A stretch of 11,507 nt of DNA. Source: Pleurocapsa sp. MO_226.B13 (GTDB lineage Bacteria; Cyanobacteriota; Cyanobacteriia; Cyanobacteriales; Xenococcaceae). The position numbers and the translations under genes are program-made. The notes under the pieces are model-generated. The model had not been told where the DNA came from and did not search any database. It worked only from the letters and a program-made list of their open reading frames with translations. This document shows positions 1-7,133 of this stretch, in pieces (position 1 is the first letter of the stretch; every line of letters starts with the position of its first letter). Where the stretch lies: assembly GCA_030064795.1 (NCBI GenBank), contig JASJEI010000143.1, forward strand, positions 1-11,507, written 5' to 3'.

Positions 1-98
1 ATTCTCAATTAATGTGGGTCTGAGCGAGTTTTATTCTCAAATAATGTGGGCCCGTTAATGACATTATTTCGGGTCGAAGCGATTATGATTTCGGGTCG
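1..98. repeat. Four-copy array of transposase-binding-like repeats
   Basis: The units are ATTCTCAATTAATGTGGGTC (1-20), ATTCTCAAATAATGTGGGCC (33-52), the unit ending ATTTCGGGTCG at 76, and the unit ending ATTTCGGGTCG at 98. Core-to-core spacing is 32, 23 and 22 bases. All are in the same orientation, as expected for protein-binding sites at one transposon end. The spacers are too short and the units too divergent for a CRISPR array. Confidence 0.75.
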
Positions 99-103
99 CA
101 ACA
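1..103 (-). mobile_element. Probable terminal end of a Tn7/Tn5053/Mu-type transposon (body lies left of the window)
   Basis: Read on the minus strand from 103, the sequence starts TGTTGCGACCCGAAATCATA. It carries four copies of an (A/G)CCC-containing unit whose GGGTC/GGGCC cores on the plus strand lie at 93-97, 71-75, 48-52 and 16-20. The two outer units (1-20 and 33-52) agree at 18 of 20 bases; the two inner ones share ATTTCGGGTCG (66-76 and 88-98) at a 22-base period. A 5'-TGT tip followed by several spaced ~20-base repeats is the usual design of ends bound by TnsB/TniA/MuA-type transposases. The boundary at 103 is inferred from the TGT and from the interrupted gene to its right. No transposase is in view, so the exact family (Tn5053-like, Tn7-like or CRISPR-associated) is unknown. 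Confidence 0.6.
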
Positions 104-948
104 TGTAGTAATTGACTAGTTAGAATTTGTTTACCCTGTTCGATAGCTACCTGCTGTGCCTGTTGCAAAATTGACTGCCAATCCCCAGAGATAACTCCTT
201 CAACGATGGGAAACAACCGATTGACGGGGACGAGTTCTAATTCTGGATACTGAGCGAGTACCTGTTGGAGTATTTCTTGTTCTGACTGAGCAATTACTTC
301 GCTCCAATCTCCCTCAGTGAGTTCTTCAGTCGGAATGTTTTCAAAAGCGGGGTTTGAGGCTAATTGTTCGATTAATAACTGTTGAGCATTATTAAGGATG
401 CGATTGCTGTTTGAGTTTGTATCTAGAGCCAAATCGATATTTTTGAAGCTTTCATCGAGAATCACAAAGTCTTCAATTACCTTATTTTGCAGTTCGGGAA
501 AGATTTCTAGCAATTCTCCTAGAGTCAGATTATTTATCAGCCCGATACTTTTTAATAATGTTGAGTCGGGATCTTCATCTTTGAGAATCCTTCTAAAAGT
601 GAGCTTCGTGAAATTAAAGAAGGGTTTGAGTTCGGGATTAGTCGTGAGATCGCCTACTTTGGTAATGGCATCGGGCGTTGCTCCGCTTTTCCAGACTCTT
701 TGAAAATTGTATTCCCCATCGGGATCTAAGTATTCGGTCTGAATCGACCCGCTTTGGGATGTTCCCTCCATGGAAGATAGGCTTGGGGCGTAATCATCAG
801 TAGGTTCGTAATAAAATCCAGGAATCGAACCCGAATCAGCCTGAGTATTTGAGCTAAAATTATCGGCTGTCGAGTCGATAATTTGGCTCAATGCTGCGCT
901 ACCGTTAAAGCTTAAAAGCCCAGCTATCAATAAAAATAAGTACTTCAT
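64..948 (-). pseudogene. Exported helical-repeat protein of the secretion operon, probably truncated by a transposon
   Basis: This 294-residue protein starts with a signal peptide (residues 1 to about 19, hydrophobic KYLFLLIAGLLSF then SAA). It is last in the operon, 14 bases after the previous stop, with a weak TAAG ribosome site. The mature part is acidic and helical. A Gln-rich unit built around GDW recurs: residues 212-234 (EGDWSEVIAQSEQEILQQVL) and 255-281 (SGDWQSILQQAQQVAIEQGK and on). The second unit stops where the likely transposon tip begins. Residues from about 283 to the end (VATRNHNRFDPK) are encoded by the transposon repeats. The native protein was therefore probably longer. The function is unknown; its place suggests a periplasmic accessory part of the mating apparatus. 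Whether the truncated form is made or works cannot be judged from sequence. Confidence 0.65.
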
Positions 949-962
949 CTTACTTAGTACAA

Positions 963-1445
963 TTATCTTCTTGCGTTAAATAGGGGAGGCAGCGGATCGT
1001 TTTTAATTTCGACCATAGTGTATTTGGGTTTTTTGCTTACGGGATTGAATTCAAGCCGATAAACTCCCGAATCGGTGTTGACGAAAAGCATTGCGGTGCC
1101 ATCGACGCTAGGTAACTGTGTTTTAAATTCGAGATCGGGAATTTTCCGCACCAGAAGCATAGTAGGAGCCGAATTAGCGGGGCATTGACTGGGAATCTTG
1201 CACAAGACCCCATCAAATCCCTGGAAAACAATCTGACCCATGTGAGATAGATTGACAGAGGATATGGTGCTGTTAAAGTCAATGACAATGCCCATTTGAG
1301 TTACGTCTACCTCAATCTCTCGCGCTAGGGCAAATTCGCGGTCTACCTTTAGAGTTTCAGCTTTGACTACTTTAGTGCTACCAAGCCAGACTGAAGTAGC
1401 TGCAAGAACCAGTGCTAATTTTTTTAATAATGATTTGTCAGACAT
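963..1445 (-). CDS. Small exported protein resembling the VirB9/TraK N-terminal domain
   Basis: This 160-residue protein has a clear signal peptide: MSDKSLLKK, a hydrophobic stretch LALVLAATSVWL, then a VKA cleavage site near residue 29. The rest is beta-rich. The run from VDVTQMGIVIDF through LFVNTDSGVYRLEF to YTMVEI has the look of the N-terminal beta-sandwich of VirB9/TrbG/TraK (short strands, then a VxTDxxxYxxxL strand). These proteins form part of the outer-membrane core ring with VirB10. At 160 residues it lacks the C-terminal domain that in VirB9 binds VirB7 and VirB10, so it is either a reduced form or another exported beta protein. Its place after the virB10-like gene fits a core-complex part. 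The assignment rests on pattern and context and is tentative. It starts 19 bases after the stop of the gene before it. Confidence 0.6.
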   Translation of the reverse strand: MSDKSLLKKLALVLAATSVWLGSTKVVKAETLKVDREFALAREIEVDVTQMGIVIDFNSTISSVNLSHMGQIVFQGFDGVLCKIPSQCPANSAPTMLLVRKIPDLEFKTQLPSVDGTAMLFVNTDSGVYRLEFNPVSKKPKYTMVEIKNDPLPPLFNARR

Positions 1446-1464
1446 AGCGATTGATTAATAGTAG

Positions 1465-3138
1465 TTACTGCTTTGACTTCAATTTTTCTTTTAAAACGCT
1501 GTCACTAAACAACGGTGTGTGGGTTAAAAACTGCCTTAAATCTTCATCAGCGAATAGAGGCTGTCGAGCTTGAGATTCACGCTCGACCTCGATCGCCAAA
1601 CTTCTACGAATCTTTTTTTCTTCGCTCGGTTGTTCGGTCGATTTAGGATTTTCGTCTGCTTCTTCTGAGATTGCAACTTCATTTCGGTCTGTAGAGGTGG
1701 AAGTACCCAAAATTTGCCGTACCAGCTCATCGTCTAACAAAGGCGCATCTAAATACCGCGCTAAGTCTTCATCTTCAAATAATGTTGGTAGTGAAGATTT
1801 CTTGCTGTTAAAAGCAGTGCTTGGCAGTTCGGATTCATTGTCAAATAAAGGGTCAGAATCCAAATATTGTTCTAAGTCTTCTTCAAAACTGAAGCCGATC
1901 AATTTTGGTTCCGCTAAAGATTCGTTGTTTTTAACGTCAGGTAAAAGCTGTGTTGGTTCGGCTATGGGTTGCGAATCAGAATCGAGTATGCGATCGCTGG
2001 TCAGAGGCTGCTCTGTAGATAGAAGTGAAGAAGTCGGCTGTTCTCCAGCCTGCACTTTACCAACGGTCACAGCAGGCTCCGTCGTTTTACGGCGGAGTAA
2101 TCTGTGACTGCGACTTTTTACCGCAGTTAAATACTGCTTCAAATCTTCGTCATCTGGCAAAGATGCTTCGGCTTCGGCTAAATTTTCTGGAGTAGAATTT
2201 TCCTGAAAAGAGAAACTATAGTAGACGACATCTGTTTGTCCCAACCATTGTTCTGCTGGCTTGTCGATTTTTTCTTCAACAGTGATTTCAGGTACTATAA
2301 TCTCGCTCTTCTCGCTCTTGATTTCGAGCGTTGGCTCGATTTCAAACTCGTTTGAAGAATTTAGATTGACAGTATCTACCGCTGTCGCTGTAGGGGCGAA
2401 TGTTGGGGGTAGCGGTAACGGCGATGATATTTGAGTGGCAAAAGATGGAGGTGTTGGTACGGGTAGAGGCGGTAGCCGATCTGTGGAAATTATAGCCGTG
2501 TCTACTGTATCTGCGATCGAGGATTGTATGGGGGTTTGAATAACAACGGGTGAAGATGCTGTTTCGGATAAAGGTGGTAATCGATCTGAGTCTGTGGTTC
2601 GTTGAGTCGAGTTGTCAACACCTCTCCCTGATTCAAGATCGATTGCTTCTAATTTAGTTGCTGTTAAGTGAACTGGCAACGATACAGGTTCAGCAGTTTC
2701 AATCAGTGGCGACGACCCGTGTTGGGAATCAACATTTACTTCCGATGCCAAGATTTGAGTCTTAGCTTCTAGTTGCTGTATCTTCGTTTCTAGTAGAGAA
2801 ATGCGTTCGTTTTCTCGTTCGGCATCTTCTATGACAGTTTTACCGTTAGCTCCCTCGCGGTTGGATGGGAGGAGTAAGAGCAAGGTAACTACAACGGCAT
2901 AGATAGAAACCAAGCTAATAGGTGCTATCGTTCTTTGGGGAACGGGTGTTGAAACAATATCCACATCACTAAGCCGAACGTCATTTGAACGATCGGACTG
3001 TTTGGATTGAGGTTCGAGAATTGGTATTAGATCCGTCGTATTTGTTTTCCGATCTGACTCGATGTCTAGTAAAAATACTTTTTCTAGAAAAAGCCGATCT
3101 TTGAGTAGCTGTTGATTTTTGCTGGTGTTGTTTTGCAT
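1465..3138 (-). CDS. Membrane-anchored low-complexity protein, apparent VirB10-like paralogue without the TrbI domain
   Basis: This 557-residue protein has one membrane segment (72-90), a coiled coil (about 103-134: ENERISLLETKIQQLEAK), then a long Pro/Ser/Thr/Glu-rich region. Four copies of a short motif of the form LFxDEDLxxYL lie at 327-337, 416-433, 453-477 and 528-549. The order of membrane segment, coiled coil, disordered region, a QWL motif (297-299) followed by TDVVYY, and the DEDL unit parallels the adjacent VirB10-like protein, but no TrbI domain follows. I infer a diverged duplicate of the front half of that gene. The start is well placed: the upstream gene's TAA and this ATG are separated by two bases (TAATCATG), so translation is probably coupled. 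Expected location is the inner membrane with the C-terminal part in the periplasm. No enzymatic motif is seen. Confidence 0.8.
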   Translation of the reverse strand: MQNNTSKNQQLLKDRLFLEKVFLLDIESDRKTNTTDLIPILEPQSKQSDRSNDVRLSDVDIVSTPVPQRTIAPISLVSIYAVVVTLLLLLPSNREGANGKTVIEDAERENERISLLETKIQQLEAKTQILASEVNVDSQHGSSPLIETAEPVSLPVHLTATKLEAIDLESGRGVDNSTQRTTDSDRLPPLSETASSPVVIQTPIQSSIADTVDTAIISTDRLPPLPVPTPPSFATQISSPLPLPPTFAPTATAVDTVNLNSSNEFEIEPTLEIKSEKSEIIVPEITVEEKIDKPAEQWLGQTDVVYYSFSFQENSTPENLAEAEASLPDDEDLKQYLTAVKSRSHRLLRRKTTEPAVTVGKVQAGEQPTSSLLSTEQPLTSDRILDSDSQPIAEPTQLLPDVKNNESLAEPKLIGFSFEEDLEQYLDSDPLFDNESELPSTAFNSKKSSLPTLFEDEDLARYLDAPLLDDELVRQILGTSTSTDRNEVAISEEADENPKSTEQPSEEKKIRRSLAIEVERESQARQPLFADEDLRQFLTHTPLFSDSVLKEKLKSKQ

Positions 3139-3140
3139 GA

Positions 3141-4607
3141 TTAAAAAACAATATCTTCGTAGGCTTTTAAATAGACTGTTTTACCAGAGTCAAGCTGAAA
3201 GTAAGAGAGGATAGTTTCTCTTTGGTTTCTTTGAATTCTGCGGTTTAAGGTTCTAGATACTCCATCGGCAACCCCTGAAATACCGCTAGCTAGAGGATCT
3301 CTATTACTGTTGCTTCGATATACCGAACCGTTCTGAACGATCAAGGTGTCACTGGCACTGTCCAATGCTCGTTCCACTCCAGGAGCGACTACCGAACCGA
3401 CATTTGCCCAAAAATCCGAGTCACCTTTTTGCTTGAGATCTGCTTTTATTGGAGAACCCTTTTTTCCCTCAATGAGTAATGCGCCTGCGGTTACATCGAT
3501 CTTGCGTCCCTGATGTAATATTGATGTAACTTCCATTGATAACAAACCAGAATTGTCGTAGTTTCTGACAGTCGCGATTAGGCGTGTATCTTCTGGCAAA
3601 ACTACCGTGCCATCAATGTTTTCAAAATCTTCCTTGAGGCGCAGTAAATATTTTTTGTTGGACTGAGATGGAGTACCCACGCTCCAAACGACAGCACTTT
3701 CCAAAGTAGCTTTGGCAGAAGAACCAATATCAATGATGTTAGTTTTTCTCGTATTGGCGATCGCGGTCAGCTCGGAAGTAACTACTCTTTTTGATGGTCT
3801 GCTTTTACCATTTATTCTCGCTACCCCATCACCATCGCTTAGTAGGGGTGTCTCATCGAGTGCCGAACGTACCTGAGCGTCATTTAATAGTGGGTAGTTC
3901 TCCGAGTTAGTGGCTCTATGAATTACAGGAACTTCCTTTGATACCAGTCTGGCTGATGATTTCTGGGTCACGTGAGCCGTAGTGTAATGTCCTTGGTCGG
4001 CGATCGCCAGCCATTGCTGCATTGGGTCTGGTTTGGGTGCGGTCGGTGAAACTGCTATAGGTTGGGGTCTTGTTACGGGAGTAGTTCTGATTGGTTGAGG
4101 TGCGGTCGGACGATATACTGGTTGAGGTTTTCTTTGAACTACTACTGGTTTGGGTTTGGGTGCTGGGGTCGTAGTAATTTGTCGAACTGGGGTTGCTTTG
4201 GGTTGAGGTTTGGGTGCAGCTTTGGGCTTGGTTTTTGGTTCGGGAACGACGATCTCTAGCTTTTGTGAGTATAGGGCATTGGCGAGCTCTAATTGACGAA
4301 TCCTTTCTCGCTCTTCATTCAAAGCCGAGACTAGCTTTGCTTTTTCTCGATCTATTTGAGGTATCGATTGTGCAATAGTAGGACGTTCGCCACCTTTAAA
4401 CGCTGCCATTATGAGCCAAATTATTGGTAGTCCAATGCCAATTACGGTAAGTAATTGCACGCTTGGTCGCTTGTAGTAGGGAACTTCCTGCAATTCCTCG
4501 ATGTTAAAAGGGATAGCAGACGTAGGAGATTTTTCTGCTTCATCATCATCTTCAATCAAAAATGATTTAATCTCCTCAAAATTAGAATCGGAGTCAGAAT
4601 ATTTCAT
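3141..4607 (-). CDS. VirB10/TrbI-like type IV secretion protein
   Basis: This 488-residue protein has an acidic cytoplasmic N-terminus (1-45), a single membrane segment (about 51-70), a coiled coil (84-118), a Pro/Lys-rich periplasmic linker (122-195), a WL motif (MQQWLAIADQGHY, 196-208) and a C-terminal TrbI-type domain (about 290-488). The TrbI-like features are SAVVWS at 304-309, VVLPEDTRLIATV at 335-347 with the typical 'LPxGTRL' shape, LLSMEVTSIL at 355-364, and an N/G-rich stretch before the end. Proteins of this family span the envelope, link the inner-membrane and outer-membrane complexes and gate the channel. Length and layout are normal for the family. The gene follows a 208-base gap with heptamer repeats, so it may have its own promoter or be affected by RNA structure in that gap. 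Confidence 0.85.
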   Translation of the reverse strand: MKYSDSDSNFEEIKSFLIEDDDEAEKSPTSAIPFNIEELQEVPYYKRPSVQLLTVIGIGLPIIWLIMAAFKGGERPTIAQSIPQIDREKAKLVSALNEERERIRQLELANALYSQKLEIVVPEPKTKPKAAPKPQPKATPVRQITTTPAPKPKPVVVQRKPQPVYRPTAPQPIRTTPVTRPQPIAVSPTAPKPDPMQQWLAIADQGHYTTAHVTQKSSARLVSKEVPVIHRATNSENYPLLNDAQVRSALDETPLLSDGDGVARINGKSRPSKRVVTSELTAIANTRKTNIIDIGSSAKATLESAVVWSVGTPSQSNKKYLLRLKEDFENIDGTVVLPEDTRLIATVRNYDNSGLLSMEVTSILHQGRKIDVTAGALLIEGKKGSPIKADLKQKGDSDFWANVGSVVAPGVERALDSASDTLIVQNGSVYRSNSNRDPLASGISGVADGVSRTLNRRIQRNQRETILSYFQLDSGKTVYLKAYEDIVF

Positions 4608-4646
4608 GGTAGAGTTAACACTTTTAATAAGTTTTTGAATCGGTAT

Positions 4647-4780
4647 TTTAGAGCTATTAGCTATTGGCTTTTAGCTCTTAGTTTTTGGTTAACGTATCAT
4701 GCGTAGCTTTAAACCAGATTGGTTGCCTTGCATTCTCGTAGAAGCTAATAGCTAACAGCTAACAGCTAAAAGCTAAAACC
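4647..4780. repeat. Inverted arrays of the heptamer AGCTAAN (STRR-type) within the operon
   Basis: The left side (about 4647-4689) reads as degenerate TNTTAGC heptamers. The right side (4741-4780) reads as the opposite strand, GCTAATAGCTAACAGCTAAC and on. About five heptamers on each side are complementary, so a transcript could form an imperfect stem of roughly 35-40 pairs around a loop of about 50 bases. Short tandemly repeated heptamers are well known in cyanobacterial genomes. The array fills most of the gap between the virB8-like and virB10-like genes. It could change expression of the downstream genes by pausing, processing or attenuation, but nothing in the sequence proves this. There is no T-run of the kind expected of a simple terminator. 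Confidence 0.8.
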
Positions 4781-4815
4781 AGCAAATCAAAACGAAGCCA
4801 ATTCATATTGAGAAC

Positions 4816-5547
4816 TTAATATTGACTAATGCTGATAATTTGTAATCCTTGGTTTTGCATCTTTTTGAATAATTTTTCCAAGGTAGTATCGTGCTTGTTT
4901 CCCAATCGAGAGTTGCCTGGGTCGATCGCTTTGAGGCGAAATTCATGATTGAATTTTTCCTGAGCGACAATCGAATTTCCCTGAGCGTGGGTTCTGGTGG
5001 CGATGACGGTGACATTCCAGACTCCAGGCTCTACTTGCTCTATCACTGGCTCTTCAAATACCCGAACGTAGGACTGATATTTTCCCGATAGATAGAGATC
5101 GAAGCTAAACTGTTTGCTGTACTTGTGGTTGGTCGAGGCTAAATAGGTTTCTCGATAGCCAGGAGCGATTGCATGAGATGCTGTATGTAGCGGTAAGGGA
5201 TATTTGACTTGTCCTTCACTTACATAGGCATTGGGGTTACTGCTGCGCCAGGTATAAGCTAGTTTGAGCCAGTCTTCGGCATAGGCTTTTACTACTGCTT
5301 CGGAACGATACAGCTTGTTCGCTGGTTCGGCTCGCTCGACAGTACCGTCGGCTTTTTGCACATATATATAAGGTTTGCTCGTAACTGCCGATTTGTTTAG
5401 ACCTAAAAGTCTAAAGGTTAAAAAGCAGTTGACTAGCAAGGTGGCGATGACAGCAATGGGCATCCAGCCAAATCTAGATCTCTGAGTCAAGGGATGCTGA
5501 AGTTGTGATGTTAACTGGGAATTATTTGTAATGGGTGAAGTAGTCAT
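4816..5547 (-). CDS. VirB8/TraE-like inner-membrane protein of a type IV secretion system
   Basis: This 243-residue protein has a short cytoplasmic N-terminus, one membrane segment (about 28-47) and a periplasmic domain. The stretch KPYIYVQKADGTVERAEP (58-75), then VVKAYAEDWLKLAYTWR (85-101), and later the beta pattern VRVFEEP...GVWNVTVIATRTH, match the VirB8/TraE/TrbF layout. There a single helix is followed by an NTF2-like fold that nucleates assembly of the channel. The start codon lies two bases after the upstream TAA (TAATCATG), so the two genes are probably translationally coupled. Size is as expected for the family. The call rests on layout and context because sequence identity within this family is always low. 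Confidence 0.75.
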   Translation of the reverse strand: MTTSPITNNSQLTSQLQHPLTQRSRFGWMPIAVIATLLVNCFLTFRLLGLNKSAVTSKPYIYVQKADGTVERAEPANKLYRSEAVVKAYAEDWLKLAYTWRSSNPNAYVSEGQVKYPLPLHTASHAIAPGYRETYLASTNHKYSKQFSFDLYLSGKYQSYVRVFEEPVIEQVEPGVWNVTVIATRTHAQGNSIVAQEKFNHEFRLKAIDPGNSRLGNKHDTTLEKLFKKMQNQGLQIISISQY

Positions 5548-5549
5548 GA

Positions 5550-7133
5550 TTATCTGCGTTTGTCGTAGGCTCTAGACATCGAATAAGCGATAGTGGCAGC
5601 ACCAGATGACAGCGTTCCTGCTGCGATCGCTGCTACCCCTGCCGACTGGCTTTTGAAGGAAGAAGCTGCTGCAATTCCTCCCGAAACGACGACGAAGGAG
5701 ACGGCAGGAGCGAAGATACCCAAGGTCATGAAGAAGGTGTCGTCTAAAAATCCCGTGTCAGAACTGGCAAGCTGTACTGCGACAATACCGATAACTACTG
5801 TGTAAGCCATTTTTGCCAAGCCCACAGTGAGAAATTCAATTAACCAGACGTTGAACATATTTTGCTTCCCAGGAACGACCGATAGGGCGATAAATATGGG
5901 TGCGAATAAACCCAAGAGAAACATTGCCATCTCTAAAGTGCTAATCCACATCCACTGCGTAAAGTAGAGAAATTGCTTGGAAGGTTGAGTCAAACTGGCA
6001 ACGAATGCTTCTGATTCTTCTGTCTTGCCCAGAGCAAAATCCCACAGATATTTTCTATTGCTGAGAATATTGTTATATTTTTCCAGTTTCTCCAAGCTTG
6101 CCCCATCTGGAGAATCGCCAGCCAATCGTTTTTGACTTTCGACAAAGGCTTCTCCAGCAGAAACACCCAGGAATAGGTCGAGAAAAGATTTATAGGCTTT
6201 ACAAACTTTACCCGAACACTCTCGTTCGGCATCGGCAGCATCCAGTTTCTCTTGGGCATAGATTGATAGTTCATCCAGGCACTCCAAGTAGTCATAGACT
6301 TTTCTTTGGGCGGGAGTTATGGGGGTCACGTCGGGATCTGAAGTATCGGGGCGAACGAGACTGGGTATGGTTACTTCTGGCTTCTCCATCGATTGACAGG
6401 CAAGATATTTTTTAGCCATTAATTCCTTGGCATCTTGAGTAATTAGCCCATCCTGTAATGCTTCTCTGACGCTAAAGTCGGTAATCTGAAGATTCATCAC
6501 TCCTTCTGACCATGAGTTGACGATATCGCGCATTCCATATGCTAATACTCTTGAGTAGGTAGCTTGGTTGGCTAAGAAAAGTAAAGCTAGAAATACGGGA
6601 ACGAATAACTTGATAAAGGTATGAGTGCTTTGAGCTACGGTCTTTGATTCGACCATCTTGAAGCCGAAGCTAAATAGCCAAGCAATTAAGCCAATACCCA
6701 AGATAAAACGGGTAGGATTGACAAAAGCGTATAGAGATAAATTGTTAGTATTTTGTACCTCTACCGCACTTCCCACTACGCCCGAATTCCCAACGGTCGG
6801 TAGAGCGGGGACATTAATAGAACCCGAACTACCCGAACCGCCAACGGGTGGGGGTGGTGGTAAAGAACCCGAACCGCCAGTCGGAAGAACGGGTACATCA
6901 AGAGGAGCGGGACTATTAGAAATAGTATAGGGAGCGGGATTGAATGTACTTTCCCAAAGGTTATCCCACCAAATTTCCGTATCGTTGATGTTGCTCTGTG
7001 TTGTAGTCAGGATATCTCGCTGTGCCATTGATGGCATGGCAAAAGATAAAACTAAAGCAACTGCTAATACAAAGACGGCTATTTTGTCTTTGGGTTTGAA
7101 TAGCCTTTTTTTGCTTCTTCTGGTCAAATACAT
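5550..7133 (-). CDS. Multi-pass membrane protein, VirB6/TrbL-like channel component
   Basis: This 527-residue protein is first in the operon. Its N-terminus has a basic region then a hydrophobic stretch ending AMPSMAQ, which looks like a signal peptide cut near residue 37. A Gly/Pro-rich segment follows (about 80-120). Hydrophobic helices are at about 142-160, 172-190, 393-420, 429-455, 466-490 and 497-517. Between the second and third lies a ~200-residue soluble domain with Cys at 246, 285, 305 and 311, which could form disulphides if periplasmic. Multi-pass proteins just upstream of virB8-like genes are usually VirB6/TrbL/TraG-N types that line the inner-membrane channel; these are poorly conserved, so this call depends on topology and neighbours. 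No strong ribosome site is seen before the ATG. The last residues (SRAYDKRR) are basic, fitting a cytoplasmic end. Confidence 0.7.
   Translation of the reverse strand: MYLTRRSKKRLFKPKDKIAVFVLAVALVLSFAMPSMAQRDILTTTQSNINDTEIWWDNLWESTFNPAPYTISNSPAPLDVPVLPTGGSGSLPPPPPVGGSGSSGSINVPALPTVGNSGVVGSAVEVQNTNNLSLYAFVNPTRFILGIGLIAWLFSFGFKMVESKTVAQSTHTFIKLFVPVFLALLFLANQATYSRVLAYGMRDIVNSWSEGVMNLQITDFSVREALQDGLITQDAKELMAKKYLACQSMEKPEVTIPSLVRPDTSDPDVTPITPAQRKVYDYLECLDELSIYAQEKLDAADAERECSGKVCKAYKSFLDLFLGVSAGEAFVESQKRLAGDSPDGASLEKLEKYNNILSNRKYLWDFALGKTEESEAFVASLTQPSKQFLYFTQWMWISTLEMAMFLLGLFAPIFIALSVVPGKQNMFNVWLIEFLTVGLAKMAYTVVIGIVAVQLASSDTGFLDDTFFMTLGIFAPAVSFVVVSGGIAAASSFKSQSAGVAAIAAGTLSSGAATIAYSMSRAYDKRR

Noticed and set aside
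1..98. CRISPR-like array
   Set aside because: There are only four degenerate units with spacing of 22-32 bases and no spacers of constant length; the layout fits transposon-end binding sites better.
398..703. Open frame of 101 codons on the plus strand
   Set aside because: It lies fully inside the exported-protein gene on the other strand, has Ser/Leu-rich composition typical of an antisense shadow, and no ribosome site.
1697..2107. Open frame of 136 codons on the plus strand
   Set aside because: It is antisense to the Ser/Glu/Pro-rich 557-residue protein; the Ser-rich translation reflects the complement of that bias.
4062..4378. Two overlapping plus-strand frames rich in Trp, Gly and Phe
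   Set aside because: They are antisense to the Pro/Lys/Gln linker of the VirB10-like protein, which produces such composition; no independent support.
6098..6930. Plus-strand frames of 90-105 codons opposite the VirB6-like gene
   Set aside because: The minus-strand gene has a signal peptide and membrane helices across the same bases, and the plus-strand products look random.
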